A DNA stretch of 64,000 bases from Erwinia phyllosphaerae (GCF_019132875.1 NZ_JAHSPF010000001.1:372001-436000); one strand, 5' to 3'; shown: positions 8,703 through 17,636, counted from the first letter of the stretch. Translations and numbers: made by a program. The notes: a model not told the origin generated them from the letters alone.

Positions 8703-9312
8703 GTTTTTCTCCCGCTGGCAGCTGTGAAGGCAGATCGATATCCCGCAGGACCGCTTCGTCCTCCAGCTCAATCGTATATAAAGGAAAATGCAGCGCCAGG
8801 CCGCGCGCGCCCTGTTCATCCGTCAGCGTGCTGAGCGCCTTAAAGGTCTGGCGGCCAAAGCCGACCGGATGCCCCTGGCGAGCCTGCCAGACGGGGCGGA
8901 CAATACCGTCCTCTACCACTTTATCTGCAACCAGCCGCAGCGTTGCGCCGGTGATAAACGGCATATCCGCAAGGTGGATCAGCCAGCCGTCCCAGGTGGC
9001 CATCTGCCGAACGCCCGCAGCGATTGACTCCCCCATGCGCGTGTTTTCCACCAGCACTGTGGTTACGTGGTGCTGCTGGCAAAGTTGGCGAATGGCCTGT
9101 TGTTCAGGTCTGGTCACCACGCATATCGGCAGACCACTCTGTAGCGCGGCGAAAAAGCTATGGGCGAATACCGACCTTCGCCGTCCTTCAGTATCCGTAA
9201 ATTCCGCCTGCAGCTTGTCGGTTGCGCCACCCGCAGCCTTGAAACGCTGCCCTACACCGGCAGCGATAATTAATACGCCTACCGTTTTTTCCCTGGGCTC
9301 TGTCTTGTCCAT
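8686..9312 (-). CDS. mocA: MocA-like molybdenum cofactor cytidylyltransferase
   Basis: A 208-residue nucleotidyltransferase of the MobA/MocA fold. It likely transfers CMP to molybdopterin to make the cytosine dinucleotide cofactor used by PaoABC. The nucleotide-binding loop appears as VLIIAAGVGQRFKAAGG at residues 12-28, and the metal-binding site as HLADMPFIT near residue 115. The ATG at 9312 is chosen over an upstream in-frame start because homology begins at KTVGVLIIAAG. It is co-transcribed with the XdhC gene. Having both genes beside the oxidoreductase gives the enzyme its own cofactor-finishing line. E. coli MocA is 192 residues. Confidence 0.82.
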   Translation of the reverse strand: MDKTEPREKTVGVLIIAAGVGQRFKAAGGATDKLQAEFTDTEGRRRSVFAHSFFAALQSGLPICVVTRPEQQAIRQLCQQHHVTTVLVENTRMGESIAAGVRQMATWDGWLIHLADMPFITGATLRLVADKVVEDGIVRPVWQARQGHPVGFGRQTFKALSTLTDEQGARGLALHFPLYTIELEDEAVLRDIDLPSQLPAGEKHAVAK

Positions 9313-9453
9313 ATTGTTTACCTTAGTGACTTTCAGGTTATCAGCGTAGCGCAAAATGATGAAGGTTGTAAGAATTCCTCCCGCATCTGAGCACGTACGC
9401 GCGATTTCAGCTAACATGCTGTTAAGAAAACAATAACCGCCCGAGGAGAGACC

Positions 9454-10914
9454 ATGACGCAGCCTTCTGCCCCCCAAGGATTATCTGTCAGCGAGGCGCT
9501 GGACAAGCTGGACTCATTGTATGAGGCGGCAGTCAGCGCACTGCGACAGGCCATCACTACCTATGTTAACGAAGGTACGCTGCCGGATGCCGCCAGCCGC
9601 GCCGACGGTCTGTTTGTATATCCTGAGCTGCGCGTTAGCTGGCAAGGCGATGCGGCACAACACAAGCTGTCACGCGCCTTTGGCCGCTTTACCCGGCCCG
9701 GCAGCTACGCAACGACTATTACTCGTCCCGCGCTGTTTCGTCATTATCTTACCGAGCAGCTCACGATGCTGTGCAACGAATACCCCGTTACGCTGGAAGT
9801 GCGGCCTTCACAGCAGGAGATCCCGTTTCCCTATGTGATTGACGGCACCAGCCTGGGGCTGGATCGCAGCATGAGCGCTGGTCTGGCGCAGCATTTTCCC
9901 ACTACCGAGCTGGCGCAAATCGGCGATGAAAACGCCGACGGACTTTATCAGCCTGGCGAAAAGTTTCCGCTGTCGCATTTTGATGCGCTGCGCACCGATT
10001 TTTCACTGGCCCGCCTGCGTCACTACACCGGCACGCCGGTGGAACATTTCCAGTCGTGGGTACTGTTTACCAACTATACCCGCTACGTGGATGAGTTCGT
10101 GCGCTGGAGCTGCGAGCAGATTGCCGATCCTGATTCGCCTTACGAAGCCCTTTCCTGCGCGGGGAGCATTTATATTACCGCCGACACGCCCGATCCTCAG
10201 GAAACCATTTCTGGCCTGGCGTGGAAAAATCACCAGATGCCGGCCTGGCATTTAATCGCGAAAGAAGGCCAGGGCATTACGCTGGTCAATATCGGCGTTG
10301 GCCCCTCCAATGCAAAAACCATCTGCGATCATCTCGCCGTACTGCGTCCGCACGCCTGGCTGATGATTGGCCACTGCGGCGGCCTGCGCGAAAGCCAGAC
10401 CATCGGCGATTATGTACTGGCGCATGCCTATCTGCGTGACGATCACGTGCTGGATGCGGTATTGCCGCCGGATATTCCGGTGCCAAGCATTGCCGAGGTA
10501 CAGCGCGCGCTGTTCGACGCGACCAAACAGGTCAGCGGTATGCCGGGCGAAGAGGTAAAACAGCGGTTGCGTACCGGCACGGTGGTTACCACGGACGATC
10601 GTAACTGGGAGCTGCGCTACTCTGCTTCCGCGCTACGTTTTAACCTTAGCCGCGCCGTGGCTGTCGATATGGAAAGCGCCACCATCGCCGCGCAGGGCTA
10701 TCGTTTCCGCGTACCTTACGGCACGCTGTTATGCGTTTCCGACAAGCCGATTCATGGCGAGATTAAATTACCCGGACAGGCGAACCGTTTTTACGAAGGC
10801 GCTATCTCTGAGCATTTGCAGATTGGTATTTGCGCCATCGACCTGCTGCGCGCAGAAGGCGACAAGCTGCATTCACGTAAATTAAGAACTTTTAACGAGC
10901 CGCCTTTCCGTTAA
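9454..10914 (+). CDS. amn: AMP nucleosidase
   Basis: Cleaves AMP to adenine and ribose 5-phosphate in the cytoplasm. At 486 residues it matches the E. coli enzyme (484). An N-terminal regulatory domain (to about residue 180) precedes the phosphorylase-like catalytic domain, which shows VNIGVGPSNAKTICDHLAVL, LMIGHCGGLRESQTIGDYVL and AVDMESATIAAQGYRFRVPY. The start follows GAGGAGAG. In E. coli amn also lies near the tRNA-Asn genes upstream of the his region, so this is a backbone landmark. A strong hairpin terminator follows at 10923. Confidence 0.95.
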   Translation: MTQPSAPQGLSVSEALDKLDSLYEAAVSALRQAITTYVNEGTLPDAASRADGLFVYPELRVSWQGDAAQHKLSRAFGRFTRPGSYATTITRPALFRHYLTEQLTMLCNEYPVTLEVRPSQQEIPFPYVIDGTSLGLDRSMSAGLAQHFPTTELAQIGDENADGLYQPGEKFPLSHFDALRTDFSLARLRHYTGTPVEHFQSWVLFTNYTRYVDEFVRWSCEQIADPDSPYEALSCAGSIYITADTPDPQETISGLAWKNHQMPAWHLIAKEGQGITLVNIGVGPSNAKTICDHLAVLRPHAWLMIGHCGGLRESQTIGDYVLAHAYLRDDHVLDAVLPPDIPVPSIAEVQRALFDATKQVSGMPGEEVKQRLRTGTVVTTDDRNWELRYSASALRFNLSRAVAVDMESATIAAQGYRFRVPYGTLLCVSDKPIHGEIKLPGQANRFYEGAISEHLQIGICAIDLLRAEGDKLHSRKLRTFNEPPFR

Positions 10915-10922
10915 GGTGGCAG

Positions 10923-10964
10923 GCGGTAGCAAGGCGGCCGACTGTTGCCTTGCTACCGCTATTT
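10923..10964 (+). terminator. Rho-independent terminator of amn
   Basis: A perfect 13-base stem, GCGGTAGCAAGGC paired with GCCTTGCTACCGC, lies 8 bases after the amn stop codon and is followed by ATTTTC. It separates amn from the convergent VOC gene and probably serves both directions. Confidence 0.8.
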
Positions 10965-10982
10965 TCTACGCCTGAGTAATTT

Positions 10983-11516
10983 TTACGATGACTTCGCCGG
11001 GATCCAGCGTTTTTCGGTCGCTTCAGCGTCGTAATGCAAAGGAGAAGGCAGCGTAATCAGCTCAATCAGCGCACCAAAAGGCGCGCGACAGAACCAGGTT
11101 TGGTTGCCCTTACCCTCTTCCTGCGAAAACGCATCATTTGGGCCATCATACATTTCTGCGCCATGCTTTTTCATTCTCTCACCTGCTGCATGAATATCAT
11201 CCACGTACATGGAGAAATGATTAACGCCCGCATGACTGATATCCTGGCGGCCATTTGCCGTTTCCGGGCTGGTTTGAAACAGCTCCACGTTGCAGCCGTT
11301 GGCTAACCGCAGCATTGCCACGCCTGTCACCTTCATCTCTGGCGGAAAGCCGTTAACCGAATGGATATCTTTGCCCTCCATGGTTGCATCAGGATCTTCT
11401 GGTGGCACCAGACGGTACAGCACGCTGGCATCCAACGCGTTAATAAAAAACTTTTCTGCCTCTGCAAGGTTAGAAACCGTAATGCCAATATGCTCAATAC
11501 CTCTGATACTCATCAT
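10983..11516 (-). CDS. VOC-family (glyoxalase-like) protein
   Basis: A 177-residue single-chain vicinal oxygen chelate protein with two beta-alpha-beta-beta-beta modules. The four expected metal ligands can be placed: His in IEHIGITV (N-terminus), Glu in VELFQTS, His in VNHFSMYV and Glu in ALIELITL. It is longer than glyoxalase I and of unknown substrate; members include isomerases, epimerases, dioxygenases and resistance proteins. Two adjacent ATG codons follow an AAAGGGA site; the first (11516) is used, but the second is equally possible. A Gfo/Idh/MocA oxidoreductase gene lies upstream on the same strand, 125 bases away; a shared sugar or polyol pathway is possible but unproven. Confidence 0.75.
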   Translation of the reverse strand: MMSIRGIEHIGITVSNLAEAEKFFINALDASVLYRLVPPEDPDATMEGKDIHSVNGFPPEMKVTGVAMLRLANGCNVELFQTSPETANGRQDISHAGVNHFSMYVDDIHAAGERMKKHGAEMYDGPNDAFSQEEGKGNQTWFCRAPFGALIELITLPSPLHYDAEATEKRWIPAKSS

Positions 11517-11641
11517 TTTTTCCCTTTTGATTAGCCTTCCTTAAGCCTGGCAGAAAAGTGATGTTTGTCACATTTAACCAGTAATATCCTGATGGAAAAA
11601 CCTCAAAGGTTACAGTATTGCTACCCTTTTCCTCCCCATCA

Positions 11642-12763
11642 TTAGATACCCACCCAGCGGCGTTCCAGAGCCGAAATGGCTATTGCCTCCAGCACTTTTG
11701 ATACCTGTAGCCCTTCGGCAAAATCTGGCCACATGCGGTCGTTGGCAGCAATACCGTTAATAAGATCGCGTACCTCCACCGTTTTTTGATCGTTAAAGCC
11801 GATGCCGTGTCCGGCAGAAATACAAAAGGCCGCATAGTCAGGATGCGCCGGGCCGGTAAGAATTGTTTTAAACCCTTGCCGTCCGACTGTATCGCCGTGT
11901 TGATAAAGCGCCAGCTCCGCCATTCTTTCCTGCGTATAGCGGAGCGCGCCTTTAGTTCCGGTGACCACGTAGGTTAGTCCCATCTTGCTGCCGCAGGCGA
12001 TGCGTGAAGTTTCAATGACGCCCTGTGCGCCGCTGGTAAAGCGCAATAGCGCGCTGGCTCGATCTTCGTTTTCAACCTCGCGTAGTAAAGCCGGATTTTT
12101 GGCATCCGGGCGCCGCTTAATCACCGTCTGCATATCACCGGAGACTTCGCTAATATCCCCCACCAGGTAATGCGCCATATTGACAATATGCGCACCTAAA
12201 TCTCCTAAGGCGCCCAGGCCAGCCAGCGCTTTTTGACAGTGCCAGTCCAGCGGCGTCAGCGGATCGGCCAGATAGTCCTCATTATGCGTGCCATAAAAGT
12301 GCACCACTTCACCGATCTCACCGCTGGCGATAATTTCCTTTGCCAGCTGGCTGGTCGGGTTTTTCATATAGTTAAAGCCCACCAGCGTTTTCACCCCGGC
12401 CTGCTGCGCCGCATGCGTCATCTCTTCTGCATCAGCAACGTTGAGCGCCAGCGGTTTCTCGGAATAAACGTGCTTACCGTGGCGGATCGCTTCCAGCGCC
12501 ATTTCCTTATGCAAAAAATTAGGAGCGCAAATATCAACCACATCGATAGCAGGATCGGCCACCAGTTCGCGCCAGTTGCCTGTCGAACGCAAAAAACCCA
12601 GCGCCGCAGCCTGCGCTTTTGCCGTTTCCGAATTTATTTCCGCCACCATTTCGCGCACTATTTCGCCCTTTAAAGCAAATACGGTAGGGGCTTGCGCATA
12701 GGCAATAGCATGGCAGCGTCCGATATAACCTGTACCAATCAAGCCGATTCTGATCTTTTTCAT
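11642..12763 (-). CDS. Gfo/Idh/MocA-family NAD(P)-dependent oxidoreductase
   Basis: A 373-residue cytoplasmic dehydrogenase of the glucose-fructose oxidoreductase/inositol dehydrogenase family. A Rossmann domain opens with IGLIGTGYIGRCHAIAY. The family motif YSEKPLALNVADAEEM near residue 100 supplies the conserved lysine, and the C-terminal domain contains GDLGAHIVNMAHYLVG with a likely active-site histidine. Members oxidise sugars or cyclitols; the substrate here is unknown. AAGGAATCTCT precedes the ATG. A perfect 10-base palindrome (ATTTCGAAAT, 12807-12816) lies 44 bases upstream and could be a regulator site. The nearest gene on the same strand is the VOC protein. Confidence 0.82.
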   Translation of the reverse strand: MKKIRIGLIGTGYIGRCHAIAYAQAPTVFALKGEIVREMVAEINSETAKAQAAALGFLRSTGNWRELVADPAIDVVDICAPNFLHKEMALEAIRHGKHVYSEKPLALNVADAEEMTHAAQQAGVKTLVGFNYMKNPTSQLAKEIIASGEIGEVVHFYGTHNEDYLADPLTPLDWHCQKALAGLGALGDLGAHIVNMAHYLVGDISEVSGDMQTVIKRRPDAKNPALLREVENEDRASALLRFTSGAQGVIETSRIACGSKMGLTYVVTGTKGALRYTQERMAELALYQHGDTVGRQGFKTILTGPAHPDYAAFCISAGHGIGFNDQKTVEVRDLINGIAANDRMWPDFAEGLQVSKVLEAIAISALERRWVGI

Positions 12764-13038
12764 AGAGATTCCTTGCAGGTGAATGAGGCATCTGATTGGA
12801 ATTTATATTTCGAAATCAGCATAAACAATATCAAAATGAAACAAACGTGATCGTTCTGACGAAAGTTGCTGTACGCCAAAAAGCCATACATCAGCGAATT
12901 GCGAGATGTTACGCAAAGCGGGGCTGGTGTAACTGTCAGTACTCGCCTCGGCCCCGATATCAGCATCCGTTTATTTAGCTAAAAACGGAACAGCATGCTG
13001 CTTTATTCAGCAGTCGATGCAAAAACACCAAACAGGCT

Positions 13039-13067
13039 TTGACTTCCCCATGCACTCTCGATACTAT
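13039..13067 (+). promoter_or_regulatory. Promoter of tRNA-Asn
   Basis: A -35 box TTGACT (13039-13044) and a -10 box TACTAT (13062-13067) are separated by exactly 17 bases and followed by a GC-rich discriminator (GCGCCCC), as expected for stringently controlled stable RNA. The tRNA begins 19 bases after the -10. The rest of the 12764-13038 gap shows only the palindrome noted for the gene to its left. Confidence 0.75.
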
Positions 13068-13085
13068 GCGCCCCGTTCAAACGAT

Positions 13086-13161
13086 TCCTCTGTAGTTCAG
13101 TCGGTAGAACGGCGGACTGTTAATCCGTATGTCACTGGTTCGAGTCCAGTCAGAGGAGCCA
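13086..13161 (+). tRNA. asnT: tRNA-Asn (anticodon GTT)
   Basis: A 76-nt cloverleaf with a 7-bp acceptor stem (TCCTCTG paired with CAGAGGA), D-arm GTAGTTCAGTCGGTAGAAC, anticodon loop CTGTTAA with anticodon GTT, T-arm GGTTCGAGTCC, and an encoded CCA. It appears identical to the enterobacterial tRNA-Asn as I remember it. E. coli has several copies in this same chromosomal region. The paralog letter cannot be assigned. tRNA-Asn is a known integration target of islands such as the Yersinia high-pathogenicity island, and accessory genes do follow it here. Confidence 0.97.
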
Positions 13162-13170
13162 TATTTTGAG

Positions 13171-13205
13171 AAGCCCGCTTCAGGAAACTGAAGCGGGCTT
13201 TTTGC
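13171..13205 (+). terminator. Terminator behind tRNA-Asn
   Basis: A perfect stem AAGCCCGCTTCAG paired with CTGAAGCGGGCTT with loop GAAA, followed by TTTTTG, starting 10 bases after the tRNA CCA. A near copy occurs at 20749-20787, at the far end of the accessory region. Confidence 0.9.
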
Positions 13206-13673
13206 TGTTGGCCTACCTGACGATAGCGTGTCGTGCGTGAGAGAAATTATTGCGCCCGGTCAGAATATTAAAATATCAGGTAAGAACGGCCTCCCGCCTG
13301 GCCGGCAGTTCTTCAGGCGAATAGTAAGCACGCTTTTGCGGTGCAAAAGATTATTGCTATTCAGATAAACAAAACGACTATGCTCGATTGGAAATAGTTT
13401 TCTGGATTACCAGCAGCGGAAGTGCTGTCGTTTCATCATGCTCTGAGCGAAGGCGTAGTACCGAATCTGCACAGAAAATTCAGTGACCTTCCATCCTTTA
13501 TCTGGTTCCTGATATTGTGTGACGTTTCGTCATTCTATCTTTCAATCAAGCGTTCCCTCAGTGCTTGCTGGCGGTATGATATAGCTATCAACGATAAATT
13601 TTTACGATATACTGCGCTAAATGGACAGTCTGGCATTTCAATGAGGATGGATCTAAGTAAGGGAGTACTATCT
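13206..13673. other. AT-rich stretch between tRNA-Asn and the DUF3289 gene
   Basis: About 470 bases without a recognisable gene. An open frame in phase with the next gene runs back to 13422, but its 84 extra codons do not resemble the family and contain no ribosome-binding site at the upstream end, so I treat it as leader. No integrase fragment or tRNA 3'-end repeat was seen. Confidence 0.4.
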
Positions 13674-14518
13674 ATGAGCAACGCTCAGTTTCCAGCGATG
13701 ATTTTCGCGACGCAGAAGCGCTTTAACGATTTTTCCACCGATGATATGCGTTATGGCGATATATCAGAGGACAGGTTAAAAAGTGAGTTTGGACTGGTCA
13801 ATATATCAAATGAGGTTGATCCCTATGCCTTAACCCGATTAACAACGTTTGATAATCCACAATCAAGGTTCGCCGGGGCGTATGGCAGCATTAGCCGTGG
13901 CGGCAAGCTAAGCGTGCAGCAATGTGCCCAACTCTTGTTTGAGGAAATGCAGGTAACTTCTCTACCCTATTCCTTCATCGGCCCGCACAGGCATTTAATC
14001 AATCGGATGCTGAGGCATTTTCAGTTTTCACGAGGTTTAGCCTTTCACGATCCCCAGTTGAATACGGCTTATCGTGAGAAGTTGTACAGTGACTATGCTG
14101 CCAGGAAAACAACCTCTGTTATGAAAGAAGCGATTGGGTTATTGGTCGATTATAACAGTCGAGGATTTCCTGATGAGAAACTGGATGATTTAGCTGCTGC
14201 TATCAAACTCTCTGTACTTCCTAAATTCAATTCTTTGGTACTTGATAAAATTAATGGCATGGGAATTACCATACACGATGTTCATGCTACAAAATTGAAA
14301 TTATTCGTTTAGATATTAATGACAGTGGATGGCGGGCAGCTGTCAGATTCATTGGCCAGGATCATTTCGGCCTGGATGTCAGTGATATACGCAAGAAAAA
14401 GTTTAACCAACTTCAGTTTTTTAAAATTTGGTTTATCTTACAACGCTTTAATAGATTTGGCTTTCGTCCATTCCTGACCAATATGGAAGCTGTAATAGAA
14501 ATTGAAGGGAGACGTTAA
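13674..14518 (+). pseudogene. DUF3289-family gene with a single frameshift
   Basis: From the ATG at 13674 (preceded by AAGGGAG) the protein starts MSNAQFPAMIFATQKRFNDF, followed by DDMRYGDISEDRLKSEFGLV, and goes on to KLPKF-like and NGMGITIHDVHATK segments, the hallmark of DUF3289. The frame then hits TAG at 14310. In the next frame the family continues without break as IEIIRLDINDSGWRAAVRFI, GQDHFGLDVSDIRKKK and finally FGFRPFLTNMEAVIEIEGRR, ending at TAA 14516-14518. One extra A in the AAAA run at 14291-14294 would join the two halves into a protein of about 280 residues. The missing tail is the conserved C-terminus. Its stop overlaps the start of the DUF943 gene (TAATG). DUF3289 function is not established; an effector role is only inferred from such pairings. 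Confidence 0.8.
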
Positions 14519-14907
14519 TGCGAAAATTAATTATTTTACTACTTGCTATATTTTCCTGCATCTTGCTCTATCTATTTAGTGCGGAAAACGATGTTTCTGT
14601 TATTGGGGCACATTACGATGGCAGTACAGCACAGATCATTGTTGATAAATTACCGTTAACCGATTCAGAAAAGATAAGCTGGTGGAAAAAAAATCAGAGT
14701 GAGATTATGAATAAATACAATATCCCATCTGGCGACAGAACACCCTTTCTTATGGTAGTTTATGCTTTTGGCGATGGCTATCAGATGGAAGGTGACGAAG
14801 ACAGGCTTTGCTTCTCAGATATGAAACCGCCCAAAAACTGCATTGATAAAAATATTCTTATGATGATTTGGCGCACACGCAATGGTGGAGTTAAGTATCA
14901 ATTTTAA
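14518..14907 (+). CDS. DUF943-family membrane-anchored protein
   Basis: A 129-residue protein with one N-terminal hydrophobic segment (residues 4-20, LIILLLAIFSCILLYLF) and a soluble part outside the membrane. The sequence TDSEKISWWKKNQSEIMNKYNIP is the family signature of DUF943, found in Erwiniaceae, Serratia and related genera, often in several copies. Two cysteines (CFSDMKPPKNC) could form a disulfide in the periplasm. Its start codon overlaps the end of the DUF3289 frame and has its own GAAGGGAG site, so translation is coupled. The coupling and membrane anchor resemble an immunity protein next to its toxin, but this is inference. Confidence 0.75.
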   Translation: MRKLIILLLAIFSCILLYLFSAENDVSVIGAHYDGSTAQIIVDKLPLTDSEKISWWKKNQSEIMNKYNIPSGDRTPFLMVVYAFGDGYQMEGDEDRLCFSDMKPPKNCIDKNILMMIWRTRNGGVKYQF

Positions 14908-14912
14908 ACAGA

Positions 14913-14953
14913 AAGCCAATATCCAGTTTTAAATGGGTATTGGCTTCTATTCT
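14913..14953 (+). terminator. Terminator after the DUF943 gene
   Basis: The stem AAGCCAATATCC pairs with GGGTATTGGCTT with one mismatch and a 10-base loop, followed by a T-rich stretch (CTATTCTTT). It begins 6 bases after the stop codon and closes the DUF3289-DUF943 unit. Confidence 0.75.
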
Positions 14954-15002
14954 TTACTTTCCTGCCGTCTTTTACTTTTTTCTCGCTATGCAAAAACGGA
15001 CA

Positions 15003-16529
15003 TCATTCAGGTAAGGTTTGAGATCTCACCTCGCTGTTACTTAACGTCATCCACACCAGAAACGCGCACAAAACAGTAATGACCGCCAGAGCCTGAAATA
15101 AGAATGTATAGGCATCATCGTAACTTTCACGGAGTAGCGTTCGCGGAAGGTTGGGTAAAACCTTTGCTGCCTGATTAAGATTCCCTCCTCCCAGCCAGGT
15201 AGCAGCCTGCTTAATTAGATCGGGTTTATAAGCAGAAACTGCCTTTTCAAGATTCAGTTCGTTTATTTCTACTAAAAATGTTGTAACTATCGCTAAAGCA
15301 ATCCCCTCACCGGCCACGCGCACCGTATTAAACAAACCGGCTGCCATGCCAGCTTTTTCCAGCGGCACAGCAGAGACGGCCAGCCCGTCCATCAGCCCCC
15401 ACGGAAGCGCTGCACCTGTACCAGTGATAAGCATTGATACCATAAGCAAGCTAAGGCTGCCGCTTTGTACTGCCTGCCCGGCCATCAGTAATCCTACGGC
15501 AGACAGGATTAGCCCCGCTGCTGATACTGTCCCCGGTTTAAACCAGCGGGTGAGTACGGCAGCAAGCGAGGGAAATATCAGCATCGGACCGGTCAAAGCC
15601 ATAAGATAAACGGCGCTTTGCGTCTCGTTCAACCCTTCTCCACCCATAAAATGCAGCGGAATAATAATCAGCAGGACAACGTAGCAATAGCAGGTCGCTA
15701 CCGGTAATAACAACACGCCAGTAAAACGTGGATAGCGCAAAAGAGAGAGGTCAAAAACAGGATGTTCTACTTTCCGACAGCGAGTCAGAAATAGTCGAAT
15801 AAGCAGCATGGAGGCAATAAATAAAGCCAGCACAGGAAATGATAACCACCCACATCCTGGCATAAGCATAACTGCCAGAGTAAACAGGACAAGCGCCACG
15901 GTAAAAAGCACTATGCCCACTATATCCATTTTCTGTTGCGATTGCTTTTCTGAAGGTGGTAGAAATGCCATGCCCGTTAGCATCAGGATACCTGAAAGTA
16001 TTGCCATTGCAGCGTAAACCCAGCGCCAGCCGAAAGCGTCGGTAATCAGCCCAATCAGGAGAGGCCCGAAAGCTAATCCGGCGCCAAACATGGTGCCGAG
16101 CAGACTGAATACCCTGGTTCGTGCATTTCCGTCATAGAGCTGGGCCAGTGCCGCACTGCCCCCAGCCAGCGTCATTGCTGCTGCGATACCCTGAATCCCC
16201 CTCAATAGCCCGATTACGCCAGTACTTTCAGAAACAACAATAAGCAGGTTGCTAAAGCAAAAGGTAATTAAGCCAGCAATAAATATACGCTTTCGGCCGG
16301 TAATATCAGCAGTAACGCCGGCTGTTAGTAGAAAACTGCCAAAGGTCAGCATAAATCCATTTGTTAGCCAGGCGAGAACTGCTGGAGAGCCACCCAGTGC
16401 ATGACTGATAGCCGGAGTGGTAATCACGCCACCGGTAAAGCTTAGCGGTAACAGCATGGCCGCCAGGAAAATTGAGAGAGCGGCAATAGCTCTGGCATAC
16501 CGTGAAGGAGATGCAAGGGTGAAGGTCAT
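15003..16529 (-). CDS. MFS drug/solute exporter, DHA2 (14-TM) type
   Basis: A 508-residue membrane protein with about 14 hydrophobic segments, the size and layout of drug:H+ antiporter family 2 (EmrB/QacA-like). The first loop carries ADITGRKRIFIAG, the MFS motif A equivalent, and LLRGIQGIAAAMTLAGGSA is the motif after helix 4. The ATG at 16529 has an AAAGG site. It is divergent from the LysR-type regulator at 16655 with 125 bases between them, so that regulator probably controls it. Substrate is unknown; it could export antibiotics, dyes or plant compounds. Confidence 0.85.
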   Translation of the reverse strand: MTFTLASPSRYARAIAALSIFLAAMLLPLSFTGGVITTPAISHALGGSPAVLAWLTNGFMLTFGSFLLTAGVTADITGRKRIFIAGLITFCFSNLLIVVSESTGVIGLLRGIQGIAAAMTLAGGSAALAQLYDGNARTRVFSLLGTMFGAGLAFGPLLIGLITDAFGWRWVYAAMAILSGILMLTGMAFLPPSEKQSQQKMDIVGIVLFTVALVLFTLAVMLMPGCGWLSFPVLALFIASMLLIRLFLTRCRKVEHPVFDLSLLRYPRFTGVLLLPVATCYCYVVLLIIIPLHFMGGEGLNETQSAVYLMALTGPMLIFPSLAAVLTRWFKPGTVSAAGLILSAVGLLMAGQAVQSGSLSLLMVSMLITGTGAALPWGLMDGLAVSAVPLEKAGMAAGLFNTVRVAGEGIALAIVTTFLVEINELNLEKAVSAYKPDLIKQAATWLGGGNLNQAAKVLPNLPRTLLRESYDDAYTFLFQALAVITVLCAFLVWMTLSNSEVRSQTLPE

Positions 16530-16654
16530 TAGATTACCTTTGATATTCGGCGTTTTTAAGAAGTTAAAAACAATGTCTGCCCATCCTATTGCGGATATTT
16601 AATAAGATAAATAGACTGGCTATACCTTCTGACGCGACAAAAAGTTTATAATCT

Positions 16655-17542
16655 ATGGACAGTTTTACTCTGTTAACTTCTTTTGTACGGACGGCGGAAA
16701 CGCTCAGCTTTGTACAGGCAGCAAGATCCCTGGGTATTTCCGCATCCGCCGTGGGTAAGAACGTTGCCAGACTTGAAAATAAGCTGGGCGTAAGACTTTT
16801 TAACCGCAGTACGCGAAACGTCAGCCTGACCGCAGAAGGGATCACGTTACTGGCACGCTGTCAGCATATTTTTGAGCAGCTGAGAGAAGCCGAAGCAGAA
16901 TTAACCCGCACCGTAGAACAGCCTGCCGGAAAACTCAGAGTTTCACTGCCGGTAATAGGCTATCGCTTGCTGCTCCCTCTTCTTCCATCGTTCACTCGCC
17001 GCTATCCGGCTATCGAACTGGAACTGGACTTCAGCGATCGACTGGTAAACCTTATTGATGAAGGGTTTGATGTAGCTATACGAAGCGGAGAGATCGCCGA
17101 CTCCAGGCTAACATCGAAAACGCTCGGGAATTTTAGCTTTGTCCTTTGCGCAAGTCCCGCTTATCTGGACGAATACGGCTCCCCTGCCTCCCCAGAAGAT
17201 CTGAAAAATCACAAATGTGTTCTCTTTCGTTTTCCTTCAACGGGGCTTGTTCAGCCATGGGAACTACAGGGGATACGTATTACAGGCGATTTTAATCCCG
17301 TCTCTGTACTAACGGCCAATAACATTGAAGCGGTAATCCATATCAGCACCGCAGGACTGGGGATAAGTTACGTTCCTGATTTTGTGGTGCGGGAAGCTTT
17401 TAATCAGGGAACGTTGCAGGAAGTGTTAGCCGGTCACTGCGTAAAAACAGGCGGTTTTTCAGCGCTGTGGCCAACGAGCCACTACCTTTCTCCACGGATA
17501 CGCTGTTTTATTGATTTTATGGCTGAGAACTGGCCCTGCTGA
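16655..17542 (+). CDS. LysR-family transcriptional regulator
   Basis: A 295-residue regulator. The N-terminal winged HTH (residues 1-60: LLTSFVRTAETLSFVQAARS, LGISASAVGKNVARLENKLG, VRLFNRSTR) is followed by a substrate-binding domain from about residue 90 (AGKLRVSLPVIGYRLLLPLL). It belongs to the common subgroup with the ending DFMAENWP. It lies divergent to the DHA2 exporter; such pairs usually mean direct control from the shared intergenic region. The inducer cannot be read from the sequence. Confidence 0.9.
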   Translation: MDSFTLLTSFVRTAETLSFVQAARSLGISASAVGKNVARLENKLGVRLFNRSTRNVSLTAEGITLLARCQHIFEQLREAEAELTRTVEQPAGKLRVSLPVIGYRLLLPLLPSFTRRYPAIELELDFSDRLVNLIDEGFDVAIRSGEIADSRLTSKTLGNFSFVLCASPAYLDEYGSPASPEDLKNHKCVLFRFPSTGLVQPWELQGIRITGDFNPVSVLTANNIEAVIHISTAGLGISYVPDFVVREAFNQGTLQEVLAGHCVKTGGFSALWPTSHYLSPRIRCFIDFMAENWPC

Positions 17543-17636
17543 TGTCGTAATATTTCGTCATTTTATTTACCTGTTGTAAAAGATTGAGGCGAAAAGTCTG
17601 CCAGAGTCATCTTAGCGTTGCTGCGTCGGTATTGAG

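Noticed and set aside
13422..13673. In-frame extension of the DUF3289 frame by 84 codons
   Set aside because: The extension does not resemble the family, has no ribosome-binding site at its start, and a good AAGGGAG site stands right before the ATG at 13674.
14285..14300. Programmed ribosomal frameshift in the DUF3289 gene
   Set aside because: The AAAA run is short, there is no slippery heptamer or following stem that I can see, and the shift needed is a base gain. A plain mutation or a sequencing error is simpler.
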